This document shows, piece after piece, positions 34,519 through 42,636 of a DNA stretch of 64,000 nucleotides. Source of the stretch: Actinocatenispora comari (GTDB lineage Bacteria > Actinomycetota > Actinomycetes > Mycobacteriales > Micromonosporaceae); contig NZ_BOPO01000033.1 of NCBI RefSeq assembly GCF_017312725.1, positions 1 to 64,000 of the forward strand, read 5' to 3'. How positions within the stretch are numbered: position 1 is the stretch's first letter; each line of letters starts with the position of its first letter. Under the pieces are notes generated by a model, which was given only the letters and a program-made list of their open reading frames with translations, searched no databases and was not told the origin of the DNA. The position numbers were made by a program, and so were the translations under genes.

Positions 34519-35447
34519 CGCTCCTGCCTCCCTACCGACACGCGGGGGTCGATCAGCCCGTACAGCAGGTCCACGAGCAGGTTGACGACGACGAAGACGG
34601 CGGCGATCAGGATGACGCCGGCCTGCACCACGTTGTAGTCGCGGTACCCAATGGAGTCGGCGATCAGCCGCCCGGCGCCGGGCCAGGCGAACACCGTCTC
34701 GATCACCACCGTGCCGCCGAGCACGCTGCCCAGGTACAGCCCGATGACCGTGACGACGGGGATCAGCGCGTTGCGGATGGCGTGCGGGAACACCACCACC
34801 CGTTCGGACAACCCCTTGGCACGCACCGTGTTCAGGTACGACTCGTGGCTGATCTCCAGCAGGCCGGAGCGGGTCAGCCGGGTGACCATGGCGAGGAAGC
34901 CGAGGCCGAGCGTGATCGCCGGCAGGATCACGTTCTGCCAGGAGTGCGCGCCCTCGCTGGGCAGCACCCGCAACTGCCGGGCGAAGATCAGCAGCAGCAC
35001 CAGACCGGCCCAGAACGTCGGGGTCGACTGGATGACCAGGGTGAACACCGAGATCACCCGGTCGAGGACGGAGTTCGGCCGGGACGCCGCGGCGACCCCG
35101 AGGCCGATCCCGACGGTCACCGCGAACACCACCGCGGCGAGCGCGAGCTCGGCGGTGGCCGGCAGCCGCAGCAGGATCTGGCCCATCGCGTCGCCGCCGA
35201 GCCGGACCGAGTCGCCGAAGTGCAGCCGCGCCACGTCGAGCAGGTAGTGCCCGTACTGCACGAGCAGCGGCTGGTCGAGCCCCATGCCGTGCCGCAGCCG
35301 GGCGACGTCGGCGGGGCTCGCGTCGGGGCCGAGGATCACCAGCGCCGGATCACCCGGTACCACCCGCAGCACCACGAAGACGATGGTGACCGCGCCCCAC
35401 AGGACGAAGATCGAGTAGGCGAGGCGCCGGATCAGGTAGCCGAGCAT
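34515..35447 (-). CDS. oligopeptide/nickel-type ABC importer, permease (DppB-like)
   Basis: 310 residues with six transmembrane helices. The start MLGYLIRRLAYSIFVLWGAVTIVF, VPGDPALVILGPDASPADV and the EAA loop SYLNTVRAKGLSERVVVFPHAIRNALIPV are diagnostic of DppB/OppB. ATG 35447 overlaps the IclR-family stop by one base, so regulator and transporter are co-translated. Confidence 0.92.
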   Translation of the reverse strand: MLGYLIRRLAYSIFVLWGAVTIVFVVLRVVPGDPALVILGPDASPADVARLRHGMGLDQPLLVQYGHYLLDVARLHFGDSVRLGGDAMGQILLRLPATAELALAAVVFAVTVGIGLGVAAASRPNSVLDRVISVFTLVIQSTPTFWAGLVLLLIFARQLRVLPSEGAHSWQNVILPAITLGLGFLAMVTRLTRSGLLEISHESYLNTVRAKGLSERVVVFPHAIRNALIPVVTVIGLYLGSVLGGTVVIETVFAWPGAGRLIADSIGYRDYNVVQAGVILIAAVFVVVNLLVDLLYGLIDPRVSVGRQER

Positions 35448-36211
35448 CAGGCGCTCGCCCCCGACCGGGCCACCAACCCGGCCGGCGGGGTACGGGTCGG
35501 GCGCGAGCCGGCCGGCGCGGGTGCCGGCGGGGCGGCCAGGTGACCCGCCACGCGGCGGGCACAGCCGACGGTGGCGGCCCCGATCCGTTGCCGCGCCACG
35601 TGGTCGTGCTCGTCCACGGCCACCTCGACGGCGGCGATCGCGAGCCCGTCCGGGCCGAGTACCGGTGCCGCGACGGCCGCGCCGACGGCGTACCCGCGCG
35701 CCCGGATCCGGCCCAGCGACAGCAGCAGCCGGTACCCGTCGACACCGCGCTGCGCGGCGCACCGCTCCGCCTCGGCGCGCGGCCGGAACGCCAGGTACGC
35801 CGCGCCCAGCTCGGTGTCGGCCAGCGCCGCGGTACCGCGGGGTGGGGTGACCGCACCACCGCGGGCGTCGACCGACAGCGACCGGACCAGCCCGCCGTAC
35901 CGGGGCAGCGCGAACCCGGCCGGCCGGCGTACCGCCCGGGCGAGCGCGCCGAGCGCGGCCTGGATGTGCGGCCAGCGCGCGGTGGCTGGGGCGGGCCGGG
36001 CGGACTCGGCGAGTTCGTACAGGCCGATGCCGACGGTGTAGCGGTTGTCGTCCACCCGCTGCACCAGGCCGTGCTCGAGGAACGCCGCGAGCATCCGGTG
36101 CACGGTGCTCTTGTGCAGGCCGGCGACGGCGGTCAGTTCGGTCAGGGTCATGGGTCGCCCGCGGCGACCGAGCTCGCCCAGCAGCGCGAGCCCGCGAGAC
36201 AGCGACTGCAT
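35447..36211 (-). CDS. IclR-family transcriptional regulator of the dpp-like operon
   Basis: 254 residues. The winged helix PMTLTELTAVAGLHKSTVHRMLAAFLEHGLVQRVDDNRYTVG opens the protein, followed by an IclR effector domain (ARGYAVGAAVAAPVLGPDGLAIAAVEVAV) and a Pro/Ala/Arg-rich tail of about 35 residues. It is the first gene of the transporter operon, and a perfect 28-bp palindrome lies 44 bp upstream of its start, so autoregulation and control of the divergent phosphatase genes are likely. The ligand is probably the imported compound or its hydrolysis product. Confidence 0.87.
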   Translation of the reverse strand: MQSLSRGLALLGELGRRGRPMTLTELTAVAGLHKSTVHRMLAAFLEHGLVQRVDDNRYTVGIGLYELAESARPAPATARWPHIQAALGALARAVRRPAGFALPRYGGLVRSLSVDARGGAVTPPRGTAALADTELGAAYLAFRPRAEAERCAAQRGVDGYRLLLSLGRIRARGYAVGAAVAAPVLGPDGLAIAAVEVAVDEHDHVARQRIGAATVGCARRVAGHLAAPPAPAPAGSRPTRTPPAGLVARSGASA

Positions 36212-36255
36212 CTCCGGTGCCTTCCGTCCGGGGGTGACGGGTGGTGCGGGATGGT

Positions 36256-36283
36256 CCGTGAACGTTACCGGTAACGTTCACGG
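36256..36283. promoter_or_regulatory. perfect 28-bp palindrome (operator) in a divergent promoter
   Basis: CCGTGAACGTTACC is followed directly by its exact reverse complement, 14 bp each side with no spacer. It lies between the IclR gene (start 36211) and the histidine phosphatase gene (start 36490). The centre GTTACCGGTAAC resembles LacI-family operators, so although the IclR protein is the nearest candidate, a LacI-type repressor could also bind. Confidence 0.8.
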
Positions 36284-36489
36284 TGGCAAGCTAGCCAGCC
36301 CTCCAGGGACTGTCAAGAGCCCCGTTGCACATCGCGAAACGCCCTTGTTCTCGCTGGTACCGGCGGGGTCCGCTGATCCGCGTCAGCACACGGGAGTGCC
36401 CGAGCCGGCCGCCAGGGCCTCGGGCGCAGCGGACGGCACGGCGCCGGCCGCGCGGCCGGCCGTGTCCGGTCACCAGTCGAGGAGCGCGG

Positions 36490-37281
36490 ATGACACGTTG
36501 GGCAGTGGACGACCCGGTCGGCGGCGGCGACCGCCGGCTGCGGCTGACCCTGGTACGGCACGGCGAGTCGCAGTGGAACCGGCAGCGCCGGGCCCAGGGA
36601 CAGCGCGGCCCGGGCCTCACCGAGCTCGGCCGGAGCCAGGCGGCGCGCACCGCGGCGCGGCTCGTCACGCTGCCGAAACCCGACCTGGTACTCGCCAGCG
36701 ACCTGCCGCGGGTGGTCGAGACCGCGCGGCCGTACCCGGCGGAACCGGTACCGGAGCCGCGGCTGCGGGAACTCGACAGCGGGGCGTGGGCCGGCCTGCT
36801 GCTCACCGACGTGGAACGCGAGTGGGCCGGCGACATCGCCCGGATCCGCGCCGGCGAGGACCTCCCGCGCGGCGGCGGCGAACGGTTCGCCGACCTGCGC
36901 CGCCGGGTCGCCGCGCTGCTCGCCGACCTGGCCCGGCAGGTGCCGGCCGGTGCGGAGCGGCGGGTACTGGCGTTCACCCACGGCGGGCCGATCCGGGCGC
37001 TGGTCGCCGAGGTGCTCGGCCTCGGCGCCGACGGGCACCGGCTGCTCGCCGACCCGGGCAACTGCTCGCTCACCGAGCTCCTGCTGTACGTCGGCGACGG
37101 CACGATCACCGCCGGCCGGCTGGTCCGGTACGGCACCGACGACCACCTCGCGCCGGCATCCCCGAACGCCGGCCAGCCCGCGCCGGCGGTCCGGGCAGCC
37201 GCGCAGCGAACCGCGGCGGCCGGTCCGAACGCCGTCCAGCCCGCGCCGGCGCAACCGGACCCGGTGGAGGGAGACGCATGA
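36490..37281 (+). CDS. histidine phosphatase (phosphoglycerate mutase-like) family protein
   Basis: 263 residues, cytoplasmic. The phospho-accepting motif LTLVRHGESQWN, the arginine in DLVLASDLPRVVETARPY, the acidic LRELDSGAWAGLL and the second histidine in VLAFTHGGPIRAL give a complete histidine phosphatase site. Residues about 220-263 are a disordered Pro/Ala tail with two PNA-x-QPAPA repeats. ATG 36490 has GAGGAG about 6 nt upstream. It overlaps the EEP gene by ATGA. A broad phosphomonoesterase acting on imported phosphorylated compounds is the inference from context. Confidence 0.87.
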   Translation: MTRWAVDDPVGGGDRRLRLTLVRHGESQWNRQRRAQGQRGPGLTELGRSQAARTAARLVTLPKPDLVLASDLPRVVETARPYPAEPVPEPRLRELDSGAWAGLLLTDVEREWAGDIARIRAGEDLPRGGGERFADLRRRVAALLADLARQVPAGAERRVLAFTHGGPIRALVAEVLGLGADGHRLLADPGNCSLTELLLYVGDGTITAGRLVRYGTDDHLAPASPNAGQPAPAVRAAAQRTAAAGPNAVQPAPAQPDPVEGDA

Positions 37282-38051
37282 ACCACCCGGTGACGTTCAC
37301 CGCGATGACCTACAACCTGTGGGGCGGCTGGCGGTTCGACGAGCGACGCGGCCCGCTGACCGAACTGCTCACCCGACGCTCGCCCGACCTGCTCGCCACC
37401 CAGGAACTGCACCCCGACTCGCGCGCCGCCGTGGACGCCGCGCTGACCGGCCACGACCGGGTACGGGACGGGTTCGAAGGATGGGCGACCCGCAGCAACC
37501 TGTGGTGGCAGCGCGACCTGTTCACCGAACTCGACCACGGCGCCACCGACGTCGGCATCTGGTCCGAGCACGCCCGGCTGTTCTGGGTACGCCTGGCCTG
37601 CCCCGCCGCCGGTACCGAGCTGGTGTTCGCCACCGCGCACCTGACCTGGCCCGGCCATCCGCGCGAGATCGCCGACGACCGCAGCCCCCGGGTCGACCAG
37701 TCCCGCGCCATCGTCGCCGAACTGGCCCGCCTCACCGGCGACGCGGCGGTGCTGTTCTGCGCGGACACCAACGACTACGCGCGTCCACTGTGGACGTTCT
37801 ACGACGGTGCCTACCGGGAGCCGTTCGGCCAGCTCGGCACGGTGGCGCCGGCGACCCATCCGGTGTACCCGCTGCCGCTGGACAAGCCGCGGCAGTGGCC
37901 GGACACGTACCCGGCCGCGAAGACGATCGACTGGCAGTTCTTCCGCGGGCCGTTGCGCGCGGCCGGCGCGGAGGTCGTCGAGTACTTCTCCGGCGGCGTC
38001 GCGCCGTCGGACCACAAACCCGTCCAGTGCACGTACCGCTTCACGAGTTGA
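37278..38051 (+). CDS. endonuclease/exonuclease/phosphatase (EEP) family hydrolase
   Basis: 257 residues without a signal peptide. The EEP/DNase I-like catalytic elements are in order: Asn in TYNLWGG, Glu in LLATQELH, His in ATAHLTWPGHP, Asp/Asn in LFCADTNDY and the terminal Ser-Asp-His in APSDHKPVQC. This family includes nucleases, inositol-phosphate phosphatases and sphingomyelinases. The partner phosphatase and the ABC importer argue for a small phosphorylated metabolite rather than DNA. A TCCACTGTGGA palindrome lies at 37784-37794, read as R-P-L-W-T. Confidence 0.85.
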   Translation: MNHPVTFTAMTYNLWGGWRFDERRGPLTELLTRRSPDLLATQELHPDSRAAVDAALTGHDRVRDGFEGWATRSNLWWQRDLFTELDHGATDVGIWSEHARLFWVRLACPAAGTELVFATAHLTWPGHPREIADDRSPRVDQSRAIVAELARLTGDAAVLFCADTNDYARPLWTFYDGAYREPFGQLGTVAPATHPVYPLPLDKPRQWPDTYPAAKTIDWQFFRGPLRAAGAEVVEYFSGGVAPSDHKPVQCTYRFTS

Positions 38052-38060
38052 GGAGAAACC

Positions 38061-39572
38061 GTGAGACGACGCACGATGACCAGCATGCTGGGGGCGATCG
38101 CCCTGACCGGCGTACTCGCCGCGACCGGTTGCGGCGCGACCGAGTCGGCGAAGAACGCCGGCGGCAAGGGCCTGCGGGTCGCGCCGGCCACGTTCCCGGT
38201 GTCGCTGAACATCTACCAGTACCCGGCCGAGGCGGCGGTGCAGGGCCCGGTGCAGCACGTGCTGGAGACGCTGGTGACGCGCTCGGGCAACGACTACCGG
38301 CCGCTGCTCGCCACCAAGTGGAGCCAGCCGAACGACACCACCTGGACGTTCACCCTGCGGTCCGGGGTGACGTTCTCCGACGGCAAGCCGCTGACCGCCG
38401 ACGACGTGAAGGCGTCCGCGGACGCGCTGATCAAGGCGGGCAGCTCGCTGGCGCCGCTGTGGGAGCCGGTGAAGTCGGTGGCCGCGACCGACGAGCACAC
38501 CGTCACGATCACCACCGCCCAGCCGCTCGGCACGATGCTCGCCACGATGAGCCTGCTGCCGATCACCGAGGCCGGCAAGGCGAGCAGCGAGTCGTACTGG
38601 AAGAAGCCCGTCGGCACCGGACCGTACACGGTCAGCCAGTGGTCGCCGGACAAGCAACTCGTGCTGTCCCGCAACGGAAAGTACTGGGGCGCCAAGCCGG
38701 CGATCCCGACCATCACGTACCTGAACATCCCGGAGGAGTCGGCCCGGATCACCGCGCTGTCCACCGGTGAGGCGGACGTGACGAACGGGATCGGCGCCGA
38801 CTCGGTCGACCAGGTGAAGAAGATGCCGGACGTCGAGTACGACACGAAGCCCGGCTACAGCTACGAGTTCATCTGGTTCAACTCGTCCCGGAAACCGTTC
38901 ACCGACAAGCGGGTCCGGCAGGCGCTGTGGTACGCGGTCGACGTCAAGCAGGTGGTCGGCGATCTGTACGGCGAGCAGGCCAAGCTGGCGCAGGCACCGA
39001 TCCCGCAGCCGGTGTTCGGCGCGCCGCAGCTGTCGCCCTACCCGTACGACCCGGCGAAGGCGAAGAAGCTGCTGGCCGAGGCCGGCTACCCGCACGGGTT
39101 CTCGACCACGATCCAGTGGGCCAGCTCCGACGACACCAACCAGAACTCGCTCGGCCAGGCGTTCGTCTCGTACTGGGCGAAGATCGGGGTGAAGGTCAAG
39201 CCGCTGCCGAAGGAGCGCTCGGTCTGGCTGGAGGACCTCAACAAGCTCAACTGGGACATGAACCTGCAGGGCAACACGGTCGCCACCGGCGACGCCGACT
39301 ACACCCTGGGCCGGCTCTACACCTGCCAGGCCAAGCGGATGGGCTACTGCAACCACCAGCTGGACACGCTGCTGGCACAGGCGAAGGCGACGTCGGACCC
39401 GGACGAGCGGACCGCGCTGTACAAGCAGGCGGCGCAGATCGTCTGGAACGACGCGGTCGGGATCTTCCCGGCCGACTTCACCGTCGACCTGGCGTACCGG
39501 ACGAACGTGACCGGGCTGACGATCGACCCCGCCGGCCGCCAGTCGTTCGTCCAGGCCAAGCTGGCCAACTGA
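38061..39572 (+). CDS. ABC importer solute-binding lipoprotein, family 5 (DppA/OppA-like)
   Basis: 503 residues. The signal peptide ends in a lipobox (LAATGC near residue 24). The family 5 pattern is clear: DYRPLLATKWSQPNDTTWTFTLRSGVTFSDGKPLTADDV, GTGPYTVSQW, ADVTNGIG and FNSSRKPFTDKRVRQALWYAVD. GTG 38061 has GAGGAGA upstream. It lies 9 bp after the EEP gene in the same operon, opposite its own permease and ATPase genes (31635-35447), so the two operons build one uptake-and-hydrolysis system. Ligand unknown: peptide, oligosaccharide or phosphorylated compound. Confidence 0.92.
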   Translation: MRRRTMTSMLGAIALTGVLAATGCGATESAKNAGGKGLRVAPATFPVSLNIYQYPAEAAVQGPVQHVLETLVTRSGNDYRPLLATKWSQPNDTTWTFTLRSGVTFSDGKPLTADDVKASADALIKAGSSLAPLWEPVKSVAATDEHTVTITTAQPLGTMLATMSLLPITEAGKASSESYWKKPVGTGPYTVSQWSPDKQLVLSRNGKYWGAKPAIPTITYLNIPEESARITALSTGEADVTNGIGADSVDQVKKMPDVEYDTKPGYSYEFIWFNSSRKPFTDKRVRQALWYAVDVKQVVGDLYGEQAKLAQAPIPQPVFGAPQLSPYPYDPAKAKKLLAEAGYPHGFSTTIQWASSDDTNQNSLGQAFVSYWAKIGVKVKPLPKERSVWLEDLNKLNWDMNLQGNTVATGDADYTLGRLYTCQAKRMGYCNHQLDTLLAQAKATSDPDERTALYKQAAQIVWNDAVGIFPADFTVDLAYRTNVTGLTIDPAGRQSFVQAKLAN

Positions 39573-39577
39573 AACAC

Positions 39578-39633
39578 GTTGCGCGGCAACGGATCCGGCG
39601 TTGCGACCGGTGCAACCACCGTTGCCGCGCAAC
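39578..39633. promoter_or_regulatory. triple GTTGC/GCAAC dyad array
   Basis: Three consecutive inverted repeats share the half-sites GTTGC and GCAAC: 39578-39590 (3-bp spacer), 39600-39616 (7-bp spacer) and 39621-39633 (3-bp spacer). The outer two are also perfect 15-bp reverse complements of each other, so the whole block can fold as one large hairpin. It lies 6 bp after the binding-protein stop and 69 bp before the next operon, whose last gene is a LacI-type regulator. It may be both terminator and operator array. Confidence 0.65.
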
Positions 39634-39701
39634 CGTACCGCCACCTAGCGTCGAGGCACGCACGCCGTCGAGGCACGCACCCGTCGGAGGAAGGACCAAC
39701 G

Positions 39702-40664
39702 TTGTCACCACACCTGGGGAGCACCGGCGAACAGGTACGGCGGGGCATGCTCGCCGCCGACCCCGCCCTGTCCCGGTTCGATCCGCTGCCGCGGATCCTC
39801 ACCTACGACAACTTCGACCACGGCACCAACGGCTGGACCGAGCTGATCGGCAACTACGACGGCAACGGCGATCTGTCCACCGTGGACGATCACATGCGCG
39901 ACTTCCGCCCGCCGCAGGTGTCCAACTGCACCTTCTTCGACACCGGTACGCACGGCGCGCTCACCGGTGACTACGCGCTCAAGCTCGCCACCCGGCCGTA
40001 CGTCGGGCACACCGCGGTCGCGATCCGCCGGCTCACCATGGCGCGCAAGGGACTGGTGCAGCTGGAGACGCACTTCACCTACAAGGCGGAGGCGACGCTC
40101 GGCACGGACGCGGCGAACAACTCGTTCGGCGGCGTCACCTGGGACGGCAACCTGCACCCGAGCGAGGCACAGTTCGGCGCGTTCACCGTGGCGACCGACA
40201 TCTGCGGTGACGGCGGGCTGCGCTACCACACCGTGATGCGCTACCGGAACACCACCGTGGACAACAAGCTCGACCAGCGCTGGGTCTACCCGGTGGTGCC
40301 GGAGCCGACGCCGCGGGAACACCTGCAGGGCAGGGTGAAGCTCGGCTACGGCGACGACTTCACCGCGCCCGATCCGAACGACTGGCACCCGGCCTCCGAG
40401 CCGATGGCGATGTGCTACAACGAGGTCCCGACCAAGGTCAACTGGCACTACCTGCGCTGGCTGATCGACACCGACGCCCGGCGCAACGTCGAGCTGCAGA
40501 TCAACGACACCACGCTCGACCTGCGCGAGGTGCCGGTCCCGGTGTACACCGACCGGTACGACTCGCTGGAGAACCTGCTGAACTTCTACTTCAGCGTGCG
40601 CACCCACTCCGGTGTCCGGAACTTCCTCTATCTCGACTCCGTACTCGTTTCCGTGGATTGGTGA
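39702..40664 (+). CDS. uncharacterised 320-residue protein, probable beta-rich domain
   Basis: I do not recognise a family with certainty. The start is TTG 39702 with GGAGGAAGG upstream; earlier sequence in frame is not protein-like. No signal peptide is visible. The protein is rich in Thr, Tyr, Trp, Asn and aromatic turns (NFDHGTNGWTELIGNYDG, LETHFTYKAE, YHTVMRYRNTTVD), alternating as in a beta-sandwich of the concanavalin/laminin G type, so carbohydrate binding or hydrolysis is plausible. NHYLRWLID-type and TDARRNVELQIND segments occur near the C-terminus. It shares an operon with a 114-residue protein and a LacI regulator, a setting typical of sugar utilisation. Confidence 0.75.
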   Translation: MSPHLGSTGEQVRRGMLAADPALSRFDPLPRILTYDNFDHGTNGWTELIGNYDGNGDLSTVDDHMRDFRPPQVSNCTFFDTGTHGALTGDYALKLATRPYVGHTAVAIRRLTMARKGLVQLETHFTYKAEATLGTDAANNSFGGVTWDGNLHPSEAQFGAFTVATDICGDGGLRYHTVMRYRNTTVDNKLDQRWVYPVVPEPTPREHLQGRVKLGYGDDFTAPDPNDWHPASEPMAMCYNEVPTKVNWHYLRWLIDTDARRNVELQINDTTLDLREVPVPVYTDRYDSLENLLNFYFSVRTHSGVRNFLYLDSVLVSVDW

Positions 40665-40671
40665 GGCGATC

Positions 40672-41016
40672 ATGCGTCATGCCCAGACCGCCGTGCTGGA
40701 ACGCGGCGCCGAGTTCACCGGCGAGTTCGCCACCGAACCGTACGAGCTGCCGTGGGCCGCGGAGGCCCGGTTCTTCGTGCAGGTGATCGACCCGGCACCG
40801 GGCACCGTCACCCTGACCACCCAGCTGTCCCCGGACGGACTGAACTGGATCGACGCCGAGCACCTGGCCGCGGTCGAGCTGGACACCACCGGTGTCGGTA
40901 TGGTGACCTGGCGGGTATCCGAGTTCGGCGGCTGGCTCCGGCTGCGCGGTGCGGCCCGCCCCACGGACGCCGGCCGCGGCCCGCGACTGCGGATCCACCT
41001 CGTCGCCAAGGAGTAA
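40672..41016 (+). CDS. uncharacterised small beta-rich protein
   Basis: 114 residues from ATG 40672, 7 bp after the preceding stop. It has no signal or membrane segment. The sequence alternates hydrophobic and polar residues (RFFVQVIDPAPGTVTLTTQLSPDGLNWID) and looks like a single beta-sandwich module; FGGWLRLRG and RLRIHLVAK continue it. The tight spacing between a larger unknown protein and LacI suggests the two unknown proteins act together. Family not recognised. Confidence 0.75.
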   Translation: MRHAQTAVLERGAEFTGEFATEPYELPWAAEARFFVQVIDPAPGTVTLTTQLSPDGLNWIDAEHLAAVELDTTGVGMVTWRVSEFGGWLRLRGAARPTDAGRGPRLRIHLVAKE

Positions 41017-41021
41017 CCGAG

Positions 41022-42083
41022 ATGACCGTGCACCGGCCGACCGGCACGATGCGGCGCCGGGTCCGGCTGTCCGACATCGCCGAGGCGGTCGGCTGCTCGG
41101 TCAACACCGTCTCGCGCGCGCTCACCGGCAAGGACAGCGTCAGCCCGGCCACCCGGGCGCAGGTGATGGCCGAGGCCGAACGGCTCGGGTACGTGCCGAA
41201 CCACCAGGCCCGCTCGCTGGTGCTCGGCTCCACCCGCACCGTCGGCCTGGTCATCACCAACCCGTCCAACACGCTGTACGCGGGGCTGATCTCCAGCGTC
41301 GAACTGCGCTGCCGGGCGCTCGGGTACTCGGTGATGCTGCTGGCCACCGAGGAGAGCCCGGAGTCCGAACGGGTCGCCGCCGAGTCGCTGCTGCACGCCG
41401 GCGTCGACTCCGCCCTCGCGGTGCCGGTGCAGGCCGAGGCGGACCACTGGGAACGGCTCCGCCGGGCCGGCATCGACCTGGTGTTCGTCAGCCGGGAGTT
41501 ACCCGGCATGGACGTCGACTTCGTCGGCATCGACAACGAGCACGGCGCGTACCAGTCGACCGCGCACGTGCTGGAGTCCGGCGCCCGGGTGGTCTGGGCG
41601 CTGGAGGAGGACCTGCCGATCAGTACCGTCCGGCAACGGCGGGACGGCTACCTGCGCGCGATCGCCGACCACGCCGCCGATCCGGGCAGCGCCCGGGTGC
41701 TGTCCGTACCGACCCGGCGGCGCGACTCGCTGACCCTGCCGTGGCAGGCCGAGGAGGCGTACCGGTTGGCCAAGCGGCTGCTCGCCGAGTGCGACCTGCC
41801 GGACGCGTTCGTCACCGGCAACGACTACTTCGCCCTCGCGCTGATCCGGGCGCTCACCGAGCACGGGCTACGGGTGCCGGACGACGTGCTGGTCGTCGGC
41901 TACGGCGACCACCCGTACGCGGGATACCTCACCCCGACGCTGTCCAGCGTGGCGCTGCCGGCCACCGAGCTCGGCACCACCGCCGTCGACGTGCTGATGC
42001 GCCGCACCGCCGAGCCGGACGCGCCGACCACCCGGCACCTGATCGCGCCGCACCTGATCCCGCGCGAGTCCACCCGCCGCTGA
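41022..42083 (+). CDS. LacI-family transcriptional regulator
   Basis: 353 residues. The N-terminal helix-turn-helix is VRLSDIAEAVGCSVNTVSRALTGKDSVSPATRAQVMAEAERLGYVPNHQARSLVLG, including the hinge helix. The periplasmic-binding-protein-like effector domain follows (TRTVGLVITNPSNTLYAGLISSVE; PDAFVTGNDYFALALIRALTEHGLRVPDDVLVVGYGD). It is third in the operon, 5 bp after the small protein. Likely targets are the GTTGC/GCAAC dyads at 39578-39633 or, because of its LacI-like centre, the palindrome at 36256-36283. Confidence 0.92.
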   Translation: MTVHRPTGTMRRRVRLSDIAEAVGCSVNTVSRALTGKDSVSPATRAQVMAEAERLGYVPNHQARSLVLGSTRTVGLVITNPSNTLYAGLISSVELRCRALGYSVMLLATEESPESERVAAESLLHAGVDSALAVPVQAEADHWERLRRAGIDLVFVSRELPGMDVDFVGIDNEHGAYQSTAHVLESGARVVWALEEDLPISTVRQRRDGYLRAIADHAADPGSARVLSVPTRRRDSLTLPWQAEEAYRLAKRLLAECDLPDAFVTGNDYFALALIRALTEHGLRVPDDVLVVGYGDHPYAGYLTPTLSSVALPATELGTTAVDVLMRRTAEPDAPTTRHLIAPHLIPRESTRR

Positions 42084-42145
42084 GGCCCGCGAGGGCAACC
42101 CTTGCGGGGGAACCGACCGGTGGCGTGCCGACGTGCCGGATCGGT

Positions 42146-42175
42146 GGCCGCGCCGGGGTTTCGACCGGCGCGGCC
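42146..42175. terminator. hairpin terminator between convergent lacI and ridA
   Basis: GGCCGCGCCGG pairs perfectly with CCGGCGCGGCC around an 8-nt loop containing TTT. It can serve both directions. Confidence 0.7.
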
Positions 42176-42182
42176 GCTCTCG

Positions 42183-42566
42183 TCACTCGTGCGCGACGAA
42201 GTCGATCTCGACCAGGATGTTGTTCAGGTCCGAACCCACGGTGGTACGCACCGGGGCCGGATCGGCGGTGAAGAACTCCCGGTACGCCTTGTCGAACTCG
42301 ACGAAGTCACGGTGCAGCTCCTGCAGGTGCACCGTCGCCTTCACCACGTGCTCGAAGCCGAGGCCGCGCTGCGCCAGCACCGCGCCGAGGTTCTTCATCA
42401 CCTGCCGGGTCTGGGTGGCGACGTCGTCGCCGACCGCCTTGCCGGTGGCCGGGTCGATCGGCCCCATCCCCGCGGTGTACACGAACCCGTCGATCGCCAC
42501 GCCCTGCGAGTAGCCGCCCGCCGGCGCCGGCGCCTGGTCCGTGCGCAACCCCTGCCTGTCCGCCAT
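42183..42566 (-). CDS. ridA: RidA family enamine/imine deaminase
   Basis: 127 residues. RidA (YjgF/YER057c/UK114) hydrolyses reactive 2-enamine/imine intermediates released by PLP enzymes to 2-keto acids and ammonia. Family marks: PAPAGGYSQGVAIDGFVYTAGMGPIDPATG, TRQVMKNLGAVLAQRGLGFEHVVKATVHL and the end NNILVEIDFVAHE. The conserved arginine is in APVRTTVG. ATG 42566 was chosen because GGAG lies 6 nt upstream. It is the last gene of the deacylase/PLP-lyase operon, where it would clear the imine produced by the lyase. Confidence 0.9.
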   Translation of the reverse strand: MADRQGLRTDQAPAPAGGYSQGVAIDGFVYTAGMGPIDPATGKAVGDDVATQTRQVMKNLGAVLAQRGLGFEHVVKATVHLQELHRDFVEFDKAYREFFTADPAPVRTTVGSDLNNILVEIDFVAHE

Positions 42567-42605
42567 CATCTGCTCCATTCGTTGTCGGGTAACGGTTCCG
42601 GGCGG

Positions 42606-42625
42606 GCCTGGTGGATCCACCAGGC
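42606..42625. repeat. perfect 20-bp palindrome inside the operon
   Basis: GCCTGGTGGATCCACCAGGC is self-complementary, in the 70-bp gap between the kinase and ridA. It shares the 10-mer CTGGTGGATC with the terminal repeat of the MITE at 55524-55686, so it could be a collapsed remnant of such an element. As RNA it may stabilise or attenuate the message before ridA. Confidence 0.55.
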
Positions 42626-42636
42626 GGGCCGGCCTT

